Shown: positions 1-9,768, counted from the stretch's first letter. The stretch is 64,000 bases of DNA from Chthonobacter albigriseus (GCF_013839445.1 NZ_JACDIT010000002.1:390199-454198); one strand, 5' to 3'. Made by a program: numbers and translations. Notes: generated from the letters alone by a model not told the origin.

Positions 1-97
1 GCGGATGCAGCGGGCGATGCGGGATGAGGAATCGTCCACGATCGTTGACATTCGTCGCTTATAGTGGACGATCCGATCGCCGGCAAGCGCAACGACC

Positions 98-583
98 TCA
101 CCGCAGCGCCAGCAGCGCTAGGTGGGCCGCGATGGTCACCACCAGCGAGCGGAAGGCCACTCCCACCCAGAAATACTTGGTCCGGCAGATCGCGGCGAGA
201 TGGCTGATGTTGGTGCGGTATTCGTTGACGAGGTAACCCGCTTCGGCCGTCTCCGCCGCCTTCATCAGCCGCTCGCCGGCTGCGTCCCAATTGCCCCAGA
301 ACAGAGACGAGCCGCCGCTTCTTTGGCGTGGCAATACCACCCAGATCGCCGAGAACAAGGTCAGGCAGAGTGCCGCCGCGGCCACCGTGGAAAGCGCGAT
401 CACCAGCCAGCTCGCGCCTTCATAGCGGTGGACCGTGAACAGCTCGCGCGCCTCCGACGACCAGACGAGCAGCGCCAGCATGAAGGTGAAGATATAGGCC
501 GCCTTCTGGTCGGCGCCGCGGACCTGGTCGTAGAAGGTCCGGTTGACCTCCTTGAGGTGATCGAAGAAATCCTTGTCCATCAT
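98..583 (-). CDS. Pycsar-effector-like (DUF5706) small membrane protein
   Basis: A 161-residue protein with three hydrophobic segments at about residues 29-45, 60-83 and 135-158. The layout resembles the Pycsar effector TM family (DUF5706): an N-terminal helix with an ADQKAAYIFTFMLALL-type motif, then a helical hairpin, then a charged helix leading into the last membrane span. Known family members are membrane effectors gated by cyclic pyrimidine nucleotides in phage defence, but many genomic relatives have no proven role. No uridylate cyclase is adjacent; the nearest cyclase is the CHASE2 enzyme 3.8 kb away, on the other strand. The start could be either of two adjacent ATGs (583 or 580); a GGAAAG sequence lies just upstream. 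The family assignment is from pattern recognition only. Confidence 0.65.
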   Translation of the reverse strand: MMDKDFFDHLKEVNRTFYDQVRGADQKAAYIFTFMLALLVWSSEARELFTVHRYEGASWLVIALSTVAAAALCLTLFSAIWVVLPRQRSGGSSLFWGNWDAAGERLMKAAETAEAGYLVNEYRTNISHLAAICRTKYFWVGVAFRSLVVTIAAHLALLALR

Positions 584-718
584 TACTTTCCAAAGGAGAG
601 CATCCGGGGTCCGGACACGCCGGATTGGCTTTGCGATGGGCTATCCACTGGAAGGGGACGGGGTGAACACAACAGCGGGCCATCCACAGGCCGGCTGTTT
701 CTCCGTCATTCCTCGCAA

Positions 719-747
719 TTGACAGTCGTGCATCAGCGCCGTTTTGT
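719..747 (+). promoter_or_regulatory. Candidate promoter of the FecR/cyclase unit
   Basis: A perfect TTGACA lies at 719-724, followed 17 bases later by TTTTGT (742-747), a poor -10 match, about 40 bases before the ATG at 785. The 201-bp gap between the divergent genes must hold both promoters. Only the -35 element is convincing. Confidence 0.3.
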
Positions 748-784
748 GTGCGCAACATATATACAGAAAACAGAATAGTTCATC

Positions 785-3700
785 ATGCGATCGCGTCTTC
801 TGGCGGCCACCTTCCTCGCGGCCGCATGGTGTGCCCCCGTCCATGCCGAGATCGTCGCGCGGCCGACGCCGACGGCGGGCGCCGTCATCGACGTCAAGAC
901 GGGCGAGGAGATCGCCTTCGTCGACAGCGCCGGCTGGCACGGCGTCGACATCACCCAGGCGGTGCTTTCCGGCGACACGCTGCGCACCAACGCGCTCGGC
1001 CAACTCGCGGTGCTCTTTGCCGACCAGACGCAGATCCGAGTCGGCCGAAACACCACCCTTGTGGTCAAGGAGGTCGGCCCTGCCGGGGCGCGTCTCGCCA
1101 TGCCGGCCGGTGCTATCTGGGCGCGGGCGGCCCGCGGCGGCTCCGGCGTCACCATCGACACGCCGGCGGCGGCGGCCGCCATCCGCGGCACAGACTGGTC
1201 GCTCGCGGTCGGGCCGGACGGCCGCACCACGCTCGTCGTCATGGAAGGAGCGGTCGAGCTCTCCAATCCCCAGGGCTCGGTGACGGTGCGCCAGGGCGAG
1301 GCGGCGGTAGCTGCAATCGGCGAAAAGCCGACCAAGATCATCCTCGTCGACATCGACGACCGCGAGCAGATGCTGTTCTACGTTTCGCTGCGCGGCGCCT
1401 ACACCTTCCTGCCGGCGTCTCCGCTGCCATCGCGCAGCATGCTTGCGGAGCGCAGACGTCTCGCCGGACAGCCGGATGAGGCGCTCTCGACCGACGATCT
1501 CGTCACCCGCGCGGAGCTGGCGATCTCCTTCGACGGCGTTGCGGCGGCCGAGGCGGCGGTGGCGACCGCCCGCGCCCGCAGGCTTTCCGCCGGGCAGGCA
1601 GCCCGGCTCGATCTGGTCGAGGCGCTGATCGCCGGCGCGCGCACCCGCTACGGGGACGCGGCGCGGCTCTTCGCGCGCGCCCTGCCCCGGCTCGATCCCG
1701 GCCGGCGCGACGTGGCGGCCTACGGCGGCTACTTCGCCCGCGCGCTCGCCGATCCGTCGCGCGTCGAGCAACCGCCCGCGATGACGTCGGGCGGCCCCTA
1801 CGCGGCGCTCGCGGAAGCCTACGCGGTCGGCCACCAGACCAACCCCAGGGCCGCCATCGCCGTCATCGAGCGGGCCGAACGGCGCTGGCCGGACGAGGCC
1901 GTGCTGCCGGCCGTGCGGGCGATGTTCGCGCTGCTCGACGGGGACCGCGAAGGCATGCGGGCCGCCGTGGAGAGGGCGGTCTCGCTCGATCCGGAAAACC
2001 CCGTCGTCCTCCATGCCCGCGCCGAATACCGGTCCGGCATTCTCTCCGACCTGCCCGGTGCCGAGGCGGACCTGAAGAAGGCGATCGCCCTGCAGCCGGG
2101 CAACGCCGATCTCTGGAACTCGCTCGGGCTGCTCTACCAGGAGCGCGGCGCCACCCGCGAAGCGGAAGCGGCGATGCGCCGGGCGATCGAGCTGGAGCCG
2201 GAGGACCCGGTCTCCTACGTCAACCAGTCGATCCTCTATCTCGACCAGAACCGCCTTGACGAGGCGAAGACGATGATCGACGAGGTCGGACGGCGCGACC
2301 CGGCCTTCCATGTCGTCCACCTTGCCCGCGGCCGCTACCACCTCGCCCGCGGCGAGAACGACCTCGCCATCCAGGAATTCCTGAAGGCCTCGGTCGCCAA
2401 TCCCGCCTATTCGAACGCGCTGCTGCTCCTGTCGGCCGCCTACTATCAGAACGGCGACTTCGAACCTGCCGCGCAGGCGCTGGAGAACGCCGCGCGGCTC
2501 GATCCGAACGATCCGTCCGTCCCGCTGTTCGCCACGGCCATTGCCATCGACCAGTACCGGTCCGACGAGGCCATCGAGAGCGCCCGGCATGCGCTGGAGC
2601 TGCAGCGGCTGCGCGGCGGCGTCTACGCCTCCGTCGGCGCCAGCCGCGAAACGGGATCCACCGTCGCCAACGCCTTTCGCTTCGCCGGGCTCGATGCCTG
2701 GGGGCGGGCCTATTCCGACATCGCCTTCGATCCCTTCGTTTCCACCGGCTACATCGACCAGGCGATCTCCGGGACGCCGAACCCGTTCTTCACGGCGGGA
2801 AGCTATGGCCAGGAGAACCCGGACTACGTCGACAGCCCGCAGTCCTTCTCCTCCCTGTTCCAGGGCCTGCTGCTCGATCCGCTTTCCATCTCCGCGCCGT
2901 CCAAGCAGCTGCAGATCGTCCGCGCGCCGTTCCTGGAGGCCGAGATCGGCGCCGGCTACGCCTTCGGTGACGGCGAGGGCCCGACCGCCAGCGTCCAGGT
3001 GCAGGGCTTCTCGCAGACGCCGATCCCGGTCAGCGTCGCGGTGGCGGCCAACCTGCGCCGCTTCGACCAGGATTCCTCGACCTTCTTCGATGACCCGAAC
3101 AGCGCGACCGTCCTCGTCGGCGCGACGCCGACGCCCAACGACCGGGCGCTGCTGTTCGGCACCTACTCGGAGAGCGAAACCGGCTACACCGGCGAGCCCA
3201 ACTTCCTCGGCGATGCGGCCGACGTCACGTCGGCGCGCGCCGGCCAGCTCGGGCTCGGCTGGAGCCACACCATCGGCGACCGCAACGTCGTCAACGCGGC
3301 GCTTTATGCGGCGCGCAGCCACGTGGAAACGTCGCAGATCCTTCTGCCGATCCTCACCCGCTTCGACAGCAACCTGGAGCGGGGCAGCTATCTCGCCGCG
3401 CTCAACCACATGGTCGCGCTCAACGACGCGGTGACGCTGCGCTACGGCGTCGAGGCCGGGCATGTCACGGCCGACGACACCACCACCATCAACTTCGCCA
3501 ACGTCGTCTTCGACACCACCGACAGCCGCACCGACACCACCTTCGGCAGGCTCTACACGGATGTCATCGCCAAGCCGACCGACGCGCTGACGCTGGAAGC
3601 CGGCGTCGTCGCCGCGGTGCTCGACGAGACCGGCGACGATCCGGATCCGACCATCGAGCCACGGGTCGGTCTCGCCTTCGCGGCCTTCGAGGGGCACACG

Positions 3701-4348
3701 GTCCGCCTCGCCGCGATGCGCGAGACGCTGATCCCCTCCGCGCTGACGCTCGGCCCGGTCGGCGTCGTGGGCATCCAGTCCGCCGTGTCGCCGGTGGAAA
3801 CCGGCGGCCAGGTCGACACGCTGGCGGTGCGCTGGGACGCGGAGTGGTCGTCGCGCTTCTTCACCAGCCTGGAGTACCGCCGCCAGTACCTCGGCGACGT
3901 CAGCATCGATCCGCCGGCCGCCCTGCCCTTCGACCTCGACGAGGGCACGATCGACCGGGTCAGCCTCACCGCCAACGCCGCGGTCGGCGGCGGCTTCGGG
4001 CTGTTCGGCACAGTCGCCTACGCCCGGTCGGAGGGCGAGCAGGACAGCGACGGAGCCGGGGTGCCGTTCATCCCGGACTGGTCGGCCCGCGCGGGCCTCA
4101 CCTTCGTCCACCCCTCGCGGTTCAAGGCGACGCTCGCGGCCACGTACGTCGGCGAGCGCGACAGCAACGACGGGGCGACGCTCGGCGACTACGTCACGGT
4201 CGATTCCAGCCTCAGCTGGGAATCGCCCGACCGGACCTTCCAATTCGAGCTTTCCGGCTACAATCTCCTGGACGAGGACTTCACCATCGCCTCCGGCGTC
4301 CCCGGCTGGGGACGCACCGTGATCGGTACCGCCACCGTGAGATTCTAG
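785..4348 (+). CDS. FecR domain - TPR - outer-membrane beta-barrel protein
   Basis: A 1187-residue exported protein. Residues 1-21 look like a signal peptide ending in VHA. Residues about 28-190 match the FecR fold (an SGDTLRTNALGQLAVLF-like core followed by an AAIRGTDW motif). Residues about 215-590 are TPR repeats with typical NPVVLHARAEY and EPEDPVSYVNQSILY segments. The last 550 residues alternate polar and hydrophobic strands and end in phenylalanine (TATVRF), as outer-membrane barrels do. The CHASE2 cyclase starts 2 bases after the stop, so the two are co-transcribed and probably work together. FecR and CHASE2-cyclase genes are commonly linked in proteobacteria; the signal sensed is unknown. 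The ATG at 785 follows no strong ribosome site but is the only start that yields the signal peptide. Confidence 0.85.
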   Translation: MRSRLLAATFLAAAWCAPVHAEIVARPTPTAGAVIDVKTGEEIAFVDSAGWHGVDITQAVLSGDTLRTNALGQLAVLFADQTQIRVGRNTTLVVKEVGPAGARLAMPAGAIWARAARGGSGVTIDTPAAAAAIRGTDWSLAVGPDGRTTLVVMEGAVELSNPQGSVTVRQGEAAVAAIGEKPTKIILVDIDDREQMLFYVSLRGAYTFLPASPLPSRSMLAERRRLAGQPDEALSTDDLVTRAELAISFDGVAAAEAAVATARARRLSAGQAARLDLVEALIAGARTRYGDAARLFARALPRLDPGRRDVAAYGGYFARALADPSRVEQPPAMTSGGPYAALAEAYAVGHQTNPRAAIAVIERAERRWPDEAVLPAVRAMFALLDGDREGMRAAVERAVSLDPENPVVLHARAEYRSGILSDLPGAEADLKKAIALQPGNADLWNSLGLLYQERGATREAEAAMRRAIELEPEDPVSYVNQSILYLDQNRLDEAKTMIDEVGRRDPAFHVVHLARGRYHLARGENDLAIQEFLKASVANPAYSNALLLLSAAYYQNGDFEPAAQALENAARLDPNDPSVPLFATAIAIDQYRSDEAIESARHALELQRLRGGVYASVGASRETGSTVANAFRFAGLDAWGRAYSDIAFDPFVSTGYIDQAISGTPNPFFTAGSYGQENPDYVDSPQSFSSLFQGLLLDPLSISAPSKQLQIVRAPFLEAEIGAGYAFGDGEGPTASVQVQGFSQTPIPVSVAVAANLRRFDQDSSTFFDDPNSATVLVGATPTPNDRALLFGTYSESETGYTGEPNFLGDAADVTSARAGQLGLGWSHTIGDRNVVNAALYAARSHVETSQILLPILTRFDSNLERGSYLAALNHMVALNDAVTLRYGVEAGHVTADDTTTINFANVVFDTTDSRTDTTFGRLYTDVIAKPTDALTLEAGVVAAVLDETGDDPDPTIEPRVGLAFAAFEGHTVRLAAMRETLIPSALTLGPVGVVGIQSAVSPVETGGQVDTLAVRWDAEWSSRFFTSLEYRRQYLGDVSIDPPAALPFDLDEGTIDRVSLTANAAVGGGFGLFGTVAYARSEGEQDSDGAGVPFIPDWSARAGLTFVHPSRFKATLAATYVGERDSNDGATLGDYVTVDSSLSWESPDRTFQFELSGYNLLDEDFTIASGVPGWGRTVIGTATVRF

Positions 4349-4350
4349 GA

Positions 4351-6297
4351 ATGGCCGAGCGCATCAGACGACGGCGCGGCGCCGCCGTCGCGGGCCTCGC
4401 TGCCCTGATCGGCCTCGCGGTCGCCGCGCTCGCGCAGCTGCCGGCCGCCGGCCTTGTCGACGCGCGGCTCTACGACCTCATCTCCACCGCCCATCCGCCC
4501 ATGCCGCCGGCCGATGTCGTCGTGGTGGCGATCGACGAGCCGTCCTTCGCCAACGTCGGCGAGCAGTGGCCGTGGTCGCGCTCGATCCACGGTGCCCTCG
4601 TTCGCGCGCTGCGCGAAGCGGGCGCGCGCGCGATCGGGCTCGACCTGATCTTCGCCGAGCCGTCCGCGCCGGAGGCCGACGCCGCGCTTGGGCAGGCGCT
4701 CGGGCCGGACGTGGTGCTCGCCGCCGACGAGACGCTGATCGAGACGCCGCAGGCGAGCCAGGTGATCCGCAGCGAGCCGCTGCCGATCCTCACAGAAGGC
4801 GGCGCGGCATCCGGCCTCGCCTCCGTGGTGCTCGACGGCGACGGCGTGCTCCGCCGCCTGCCGCCCTTCGACGACAGTTTCGCCCGGCGCATCCTCGCCG
4901 CCGCCGGCGAGCCGGCCCGGCCCAGCCGATCGGGCGACCTTCTCGCCGCCTTCGGTCCGGCGCGGACGATCCAGACCGTCTCCTACTACCAGGCGCTCGA
5001 ACCGGAGACCTACCTGCCGCCGGACTTCTTCAAGGGCAAGATCGTGCTCGCCGGCCTCAGCCTGCAGTCGGCGCCCACCGTCGACGCCGGTGGCGCGGAC
5101 GCCTTCGCCACGTCCTTCACCACCACCACCGGTCGGCTCGTCGCCGGCGTGGAGGTGCAGGCGACCGTGTTGGAAAACGTGCGACGCGGCCTGTACGCCC
5201 GGCCGCTGCCGACCCTCGCGGGGTTCGGCGTCGTGGTTCTCGCGGCACTGGCCGCTGGGCTCGCGGTCATCGGCGGAACCGGCGCGCCCACCGTGCTCAT
5301 CGGCGTCGCCGGCACCCTCGTCCTCGCCGGCGGCAGCGCCCTCCTCCTGCACGGGACGAACCTCTGGATCTCGCCGGCCGCGCCGAGCCTTGCCTTCCTC
5401 GCCGTGCTTGCCGCCCAGGGCGGTTTCGACTACGCGGCCGAGCGCCGGCTGCGGCGGACGATCACACGTGCCTTCTCGCAGTATCTCGCGCCGGAGATGG
5501 TCGATAGCCTCGCCCGCGACCCGTCCGCGCTGAAGCTCGGTGGAGAGCGGCGCACGCTCACCATCCTCTTCTGCGACGTCCGCGGCTTCACCACCATTTC
5601 CGAGCGGCTGAAGGACGACCCGGAACGCCTCACCAGCCTGATCAACCGGCTGCTCGATCCGCTCTCCGACGCCGTCCTGAAGCGCGGCGGCACCATCGAC
5701 AAATATATCGGCGACTGCGTGATGGCCTTCTGGAACGCGCCGCTCGACGACCCCGACCACGCCGTCCATGCCGTGGAGACTGCGCTCGCCATGGTCGCCG
5801 CCGCCCGCCGCTTTGATGCCGCGCTCCACGCCGAGCCGCAGCCGGGTGGCACGCCGCTGCCCTCGATCGCTGTCGGCGTCGGCATCAATACCGGCGACGT
5901 GGTGGTCGGCAACATGGGCTCCACTGCCCGCTTCGACTACACCGTGCTTGGTGACGCGGTGAACCTCGCCTCCCGCCTGGAGGGGCTCTGCAAGACCTAC
6001 GGCGTGCCGATCGTCATCGGCGACAGCACCCGCACCGCCCTCGGCGACCGCTTCGCCACGCTGCCGCTGGATCGCATCGCCGTGCGCGGGCGCAGCGAGG
6101 CCGCGCGGGTCCATACGGTGCTGGAGGACGCCGCCGGCCTGACGGCGGAGACGGCGGCGCTGCACGAGGCCGTAGTTGAGGCCTTCGCGGCGGGAGAGCT
6201 CGCGGCCGACGACGCCCGGATCGCGCGGCTGGAGCAGGCGGTCCCCACCCTCGCCGGCTTCTACGCCTCGCTTCGAACGCGGGCCGGCGCGACATGA
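4351..6297 (+). CDS. CHASE2-domain adenylate/guanylate cyclase
   Basis: A 648-residue membrane enzyme. A signal-anchor helix (residues 10-33) is followed by a periplasmic CHASE2 domain (about 40-285, with the DVVVVAIDEPSF motif near its start). Three hydrophobic helices (about 290-360) follow, then a cytoplasmic class III cyclase domain (about 400-590). Visible catalytic elements are LTILFCDVRGFT (metal-binding Asp near residue 408), IDKYIGDCVMAFW (around 449) and FDYTVLGDAVNLASR (around 529). The Lys in IDKY and the Asp in FDYT are the residues that usually specify ATP, so cAMP is the likely product. The ATG at 4351 sits 2 bases after the FecR gene's stop; longer in-frame starts would overlap that gene heavily. 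It converges on an antiporter with a cyclic-nucleotide-binding domain only 12 bases away. Confidence 0.9.
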   Translation: MAERIRRRRGAAVAGLAALIGLAVAALAQLPAAGLVDARLYDLISTAHPPMPPADVVVVAIDEPSFANVGEQWPWSRSIHGALVRALREAGARAIGLDLIFAEPSAPEADAALGQALGPDVVLAADETLIETPQASQVIRSEPLPILTEGGAASGLASVVLDGDGVLRRLPPFDDSFARRILAAAGEPARPSRSGDLLAAFGPARTIQTVSYYQALEPETYLPPDFFKGKIVLAGLSLQSAPTVDAGGADAFATSFTTTTGRLVAGVEVQATVLENVRRGLYARPLPTLAGFGVVVLAALAAGLAVIGGTGAPTVLIGVAGTLVLAGGSALLLHGTNLWISPAAPSLAFLAVLAAQGGFDYAAERRLRRTITRAFSQYLAPEMVDSLARDPSALKLGGERRTLTILFCDVRGFTTISERLKDDPERLTSLINRLLDPLSDAVLKRGGTIDKYIGDCVMAFWNAPLDDPDHAVHAVETALAMVAAARRFDAALHAEPQPGGTPLPSIAVGVGINTGDVVVGNMGSTARFDYTVLGDAVNLASRLEGLCKTYGVPIVIGDSTRTALGDRFATLPLDRIAVRGRSEAARVHTVLEDAAGLTAETAALHEAVVEAFAAGELAADDARIARLEQAVPTLAGFYASLRTRAGAT

Positions 6298-6309
6298 CGG
6301 GCGCTGCGG

Positions 6310-8796
6310 CTACCCCTCCCGGTTCACCCGGCCGCGCTCCTCGGCAATCTCCTCCACCGTCCGTTTCAGCGCGGGGTTGCCCTCCAGCACCCGATCGAAG
6401 TCCGCCTTGCCCAGACGCAGCAGCGCACAGAAGCCGAGCGCCGTCACGTCGCCAGAGCGGGGCTGGCCGGTGAGGAGGGCCATCTCGCCCACCACGTCGC
6501 CGCGGCCGAGGCGAAAGACGGCACGGCCGGTGTCGACTTCCACGGCGCCGGAGGAGATCAGGTAGGCCGCGTCGCCGCGCTCGCCCTTCCGGATCAGGCG
6601 ATGGCCGGGATAGACGAACACCGGCCGCAGCGCTTGGGCGAGCGCCGCCCGTTCCGCCGGGCCGAAGCCGGCGAACAGCGGCTGGCGGTCCACCAGCGCG
6701 CGGGTGTCGAGCCCGAGGTCCAGCGCCGGGCGTGCGGCGGCGCGCAATTGGCCGGAGGCGACCTCCTGAAGAAGATCGCGCTCCACCTCCGCGTTGATCA
6801 GACCGTTCTCGGCCAGCGCCGTCACCTCGGTCAGCTCCACGGCGAGCCCGAGCCGTTCCAGGAAGCGGGTCTCCAGCGCACGGGCGTAATCCGGATACTG
6901 CAGCCGCAGCGCATCGAGCCCGCGCTCCACGTCGGCGCGGCGCTCGTCAAGGGCGGCCTCGATCGCGTCCTGGACCTCCGCCCCGAACACCGGACCGATG
7001 TCATCGCGGGCGAAAGGCGCCAGTTCCTCCAGCACGATCCGGTGCAAGAGCAGCTCCTCGGTCCGGTCGGCGAGGCGGCGGGCGAGCAGGCGGTCATAGC
7101 CGAAGACGCGGTGGAGACGATAGGCGAGCCGGTCCCGCCAGGTGAAAGCGATCGCCTCCGCCGCCGCGGCGGTGTAGCCGGCCCGGCCCTTCAGCCTCGC
7201 GCCGTCGATCCGCGACCGCGCCTCGGCGAGCAGCCGTTCGACCAGTTCGGCGGACACCGTGCCGTCGCCGGCGTGGGAGAGCACGATCTCCCGCTCGCGG
7301 CCGGCGATCGCCACCAGCCCGAGCGCGATCCGATCGTCCAGAGACAAAACCGACGCTCCATCCGCCGCGTTGCGGGCGGAACGGCCCCGCGCGCGGTAGG
7401 TCGCGACCGCGGCCTCGGTCAACGGCGCGTCCAACCGGAAGGCCTCGGCGCTCTTCTCGATCCGGTCGGCGACGCGGGTGTAGGCGACCGCGATCGCCTG
7501 GTCGCGCAGCACCTCGTCGACCGGGGTCAGCCGGTTGAGGCCGAGGCTCTTCATCAGCGGGCGCATGGTGAGGCCCTGGACCAGCATGGTGAAGAGCGTG
7601 AAGCCGGTCGCCAGCACGGCGACGAAGCGCGTCACCTCCGCCGGCATGGCCTGGTTCTCCGTCACCGCGAGCGCCAACGCCAGGGTTGCAGCCCCGCGCA
7701 GGCCGCCCCACAGGATGACGAGGCGATAGTCGCGCGAGACCGGCGGCGACCATTTCGCCGCGGCGAGCAGCGGCATCACCACGAAAAGGATCAGCCAACG
7801 CGCCACCAGCGAGGCGATCACCAGCACCACAAGCGCCACGCCGTCGAACCAGGTGATGCCGCCGATCAGGCGGGGGATCAGGATCGCGGCGAGGAGGAAG
7901 ATCAGCGTGGAGGCCCAGAAGGCAAGCTGGTCCCAGATGCCCTTCAGGTACTTCCATGCGGCTGGCGTCATGCGCGCGGGCCCGGTGCTTGCCAGAGTCA
8001 GCCCCGCGGTCACCACGGCGATCACGCCGGAGAGGTGGAAGATCTGCTCGGCCACCGGGTAGACCAGGTAGGGCAACGCCAGGCTGAGCGAGACCTCCAC
8101 CAGCCTGTTGTCGCCGACGAAGGCGATCAGGCCTGCAAAGGCGCGGGCGACGACGAAACCCACCAGCGCGCCGCCGAGCGGAATCACCACGAAGTCCAGC
8201 GCCACCACCGTCCCGTCGAGCGCGGTCACCTGCGTCAGGATCGCAGTGAACACCACAAACATGGTGATCGCGGCCGCGTCGTTGAGCAGGCTCTCGCCCT
8301 CCACCAGCCGCACGAGCCGCTCGGGCGCGCCGACGTCCTTGAAGATGCCGATCACCGCCACCGGGTCGGTGGTCGCCACCACGCAGCCGAGCAGCAGGCA
8401 GGCGACCAGCGGCACGCCCGACACCGGCCAAAGCGCCAGGCCGATCACCAGCGTCGCCAGCACCACCGCGATCACGGCGAGCAGCAGGACCGGCACGGCG
8501 TCGTCGGCGAGTTGGTGCATGTCCATGCCGAGCGCCGAGTGGAACAGCAGCGTGGGCAGGAAGACGTAGATGAAGAGGTCCGACGAGATCGGCGGATCGG
8601 CGAAGAACAGCGCGATGGAGGCATCGGGCGGCACCAGGCCGCCATAGATCAGCAGCGAGGCGATCAGGCCGACACCGACGCCGGTTGCGGCCAGCACCAC
8701 GCTCGCGGGAAGCCGGATCGCCTGCGCGACGGGCTCGGTGAGGGCGATCGCCGTCAACAGCGCGGCGAACACGAGAACGAGCGACGGTGTATCCAT
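6310..8796 (-). CDS. CPA1-type Na+/H+ antiporter with C-terminal cyclic-nucleotide-binding domain
   Basis: An 828-residue protein. About 12 membrane helices occupy residues 1-410, and the conserved antiporter stretch EGESLLNDAAAI is visible near residue 165. A long soluble region (about 420-680) rich in helices follows. The last 130 residues form a cNMP-binding domain, with the phosphate-binding cassette reading VVGEMALLTGQPRSGD. The conserved Glu and Arg are present, while the usual AT after Arg-Ser is GD. It probably exchanges Na+ or K+ for protons at the inner membrane under cyclic-nucleotide control. Its 3' end lies 12 bases from the end of the cyclase gene, so message and receptor are encoded side by side, though on opposite strands. 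Confidence 0.9.
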   Translation of the reverse strand: MDTPSLVLVFAALLTAIALTEPVAQAIRLPASVVLAATGVGVGLIASLLIYGGLVPPDASIALFFADPPISSDLFIYVFLPTLLFHSALGMDMHQLADDAVPVLLLAVIAVVLATLVIGLALWPVSGVPLVACLLLGCVVATTDPVAVIGIFKDVGAPERLVRLVEGESLLNDAAAITMFVVFTAILTQVTALDGTVVALDFVVIPLGGALVGFVVARAFAGLIAFVGDNRLVEVSLSLALPYLVYPVAEQIFHLSGVIAVVTAGLTLASTGPARMTPAAWKYLKGIWDQLAFWASTLIFLLAAILIPRLIGGITWFDGVALVVLVIASLVARWLILFVVMPLLAAAKWSPPVSRDYRLVILWGGLRGAATLALALAVTENQAMPAEVTRFVAVLATGFTLFTMLVQGLTMRPLMKSLGLNRLTPVDEVLRDQAIAVAYTRVADRIEKSAEAFRLDAPLTEAAVATYRARGRSARNAADGASVLSLDDRIALGLVAIAGREREIVLSHAGDGTVSAELVERLLAEARSRIDGARLKGRAGYTAAAAEAIAFTWRDRLAYRLHRVFGYDRLLARRLADRTEELLLHRIVLEELAPFARDDIGPVFGAEVQDAIEAALDERRADVERGLDALRLQYPDYARALETRFLERLGLAVELTEVTALAENGLINAEVERDLLQEVASGQLRAAARPALDLGLDTRALVDRQPLFAGFGPAERAALAQALRPVFVYPGHRLIRKGERGDAAYLISSGAVEVDTGRAVFRLGRGDVVGEMALLTGQPRSGDVTALGFCALLRLGKADFDRVLEGNPALKRTVEEIAEERGRVNREG

Positions 8797-8898
8797 GGAA
8801 GCGAGACGATCCCCTCGGGGCCAGCGGGCGCCACGCTATCCAATGCGCCCAGGCGCACCAATTGTCTCAACTTCCAAGGTGTCCAGTCGAAGCCCGCC

Positions 8899-9681
8899 TC
8901 ACGGCCGCGGGGTCGGCAGACGGCCCTTGGCAAACCAGGTGACGATTCGGTCCGAGAGGGCGGCCGGCAGAAGGCCGGTCACGGCGAGGATGGCGGCCGT
9001 GAAGAACGGCACGGCGATCGACGAGCGTCCGGCCACCAGGTGGTGCGAGATCACCCGCGCCACGCGCTCGAAAGCCGGTCCCACCTCGGTCTCGGTGTCG
9101 GACACTTCCTGCGGGGCCACGAAGCCCGGATAGACCACGGACACGCCGACCCCGGTGCCGGCCAGCATGCCGCGCAGCGCCACGCCGTAGCCGCGCACCG
9201 CGTACTTGCTGGCGCTGTAGCCGGGCATCCGCGGCACGGCGCGCAGGCCCGCCAGCGCCGAGATCACCGCCACGCGGCCCCTGCCCCGCCGCACCATGCG
9301 CGGCAGCACCGGCTCGATGGTGTTCAGCATGCCGAGGTAGTTGATGTCCATCAGCCGGCGCGTCTCGCCCTCCGGCTCCAGCTGCCCGGCCGGGGTCGGC
9401 CAGCCCGACACGCCGGCGTTGGCGACCAGCAGTTCGATCGGCGTATCCTGGTCGAAGCTCCAGAGCGCCTCCTCCAGCGCCGTCCGGTCGCGCACGTCGA
9501 GCACGCGGATCCGCACCAGCGCGCCCTTCAGCCGGCATTCTTCCGCCACCGCCAGCAGGCGCTGGCTGTTGCGGCCGATCAGGAGGAGGTTGACGTCCGG
9601 CCCGGCGAACTCGATGGCCAGCGCGCGGCCGAGCCCGCTCGACGCGCCTGTCAACGCGATGCTCCTATAGGCCGTCCGCAT
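8899..9681 (-). CDS. SDR family NAD(P)-dependent oxidoreductase
   Basis: A 260-residue short-chain dehydrogenase. The nucleotide-binding TGASSGLG motif lies at about residue 11, VANAGVSG at about 90, a catalytic Ser in the VISALAG strand, and YSASKYAVRGYG (Tyr-x3-Lys) at about 155. The C-terminal 45 residues carry a hydrophobic stretch (PFFTAAILAVTGLLPAAL), suggesting membrane association, as in lipid-acting SDRs such as ketosphinganine reductase-like enzymes. The substrate cannot be inferred. It stands alone between the antiporter gene and vapBC. Confidence 0.88.
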   Translation of the reverse strand: MRTAYRSIALTGASSGLGRALAIEFAGPDVNLLLIGRNSQRLLAVAEECRLKGALVRIRVLDVRDRTALEEALWSFDQDTPIELLVANAGVSGWPTPAGQLEPEGETRRLMDINYLGMLNTIEPVLPRMVRRGRGRVAVISALAGLRAVPRMPGYSASKYAVRGYGVALRGMLAGTGVGVSVVYPGFVAPQEVSDTETEVGPAFERVARVISHHLVAGRSSIAVPFFTAAILAVTGLLPAALSDRIVTWFAKGRLPTPRP

Positions 9682-9768
9682 CCATCCCTCCCCAAGCGCA
9701 GGCTACGGCGAGGCAACGCGCGAACCGACGCGTTTGTTCGAAGGAGGTGGAATTTTAGGGTGGGTCCG

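Noticed and set aside
1..97. Left edge of the window
   Set aside because: No gene end, RNA or repeat could be recognised in these 97 bases.
641..4243. A 1200-residue minus-strand open frame opposite the FecR gene
   Set aside because: It mirrors a clear domain-rich plus-strand gene; its product is low-complexity Arg/Gly/Asp sequence typical of antisense frames in GC-rich DNA.
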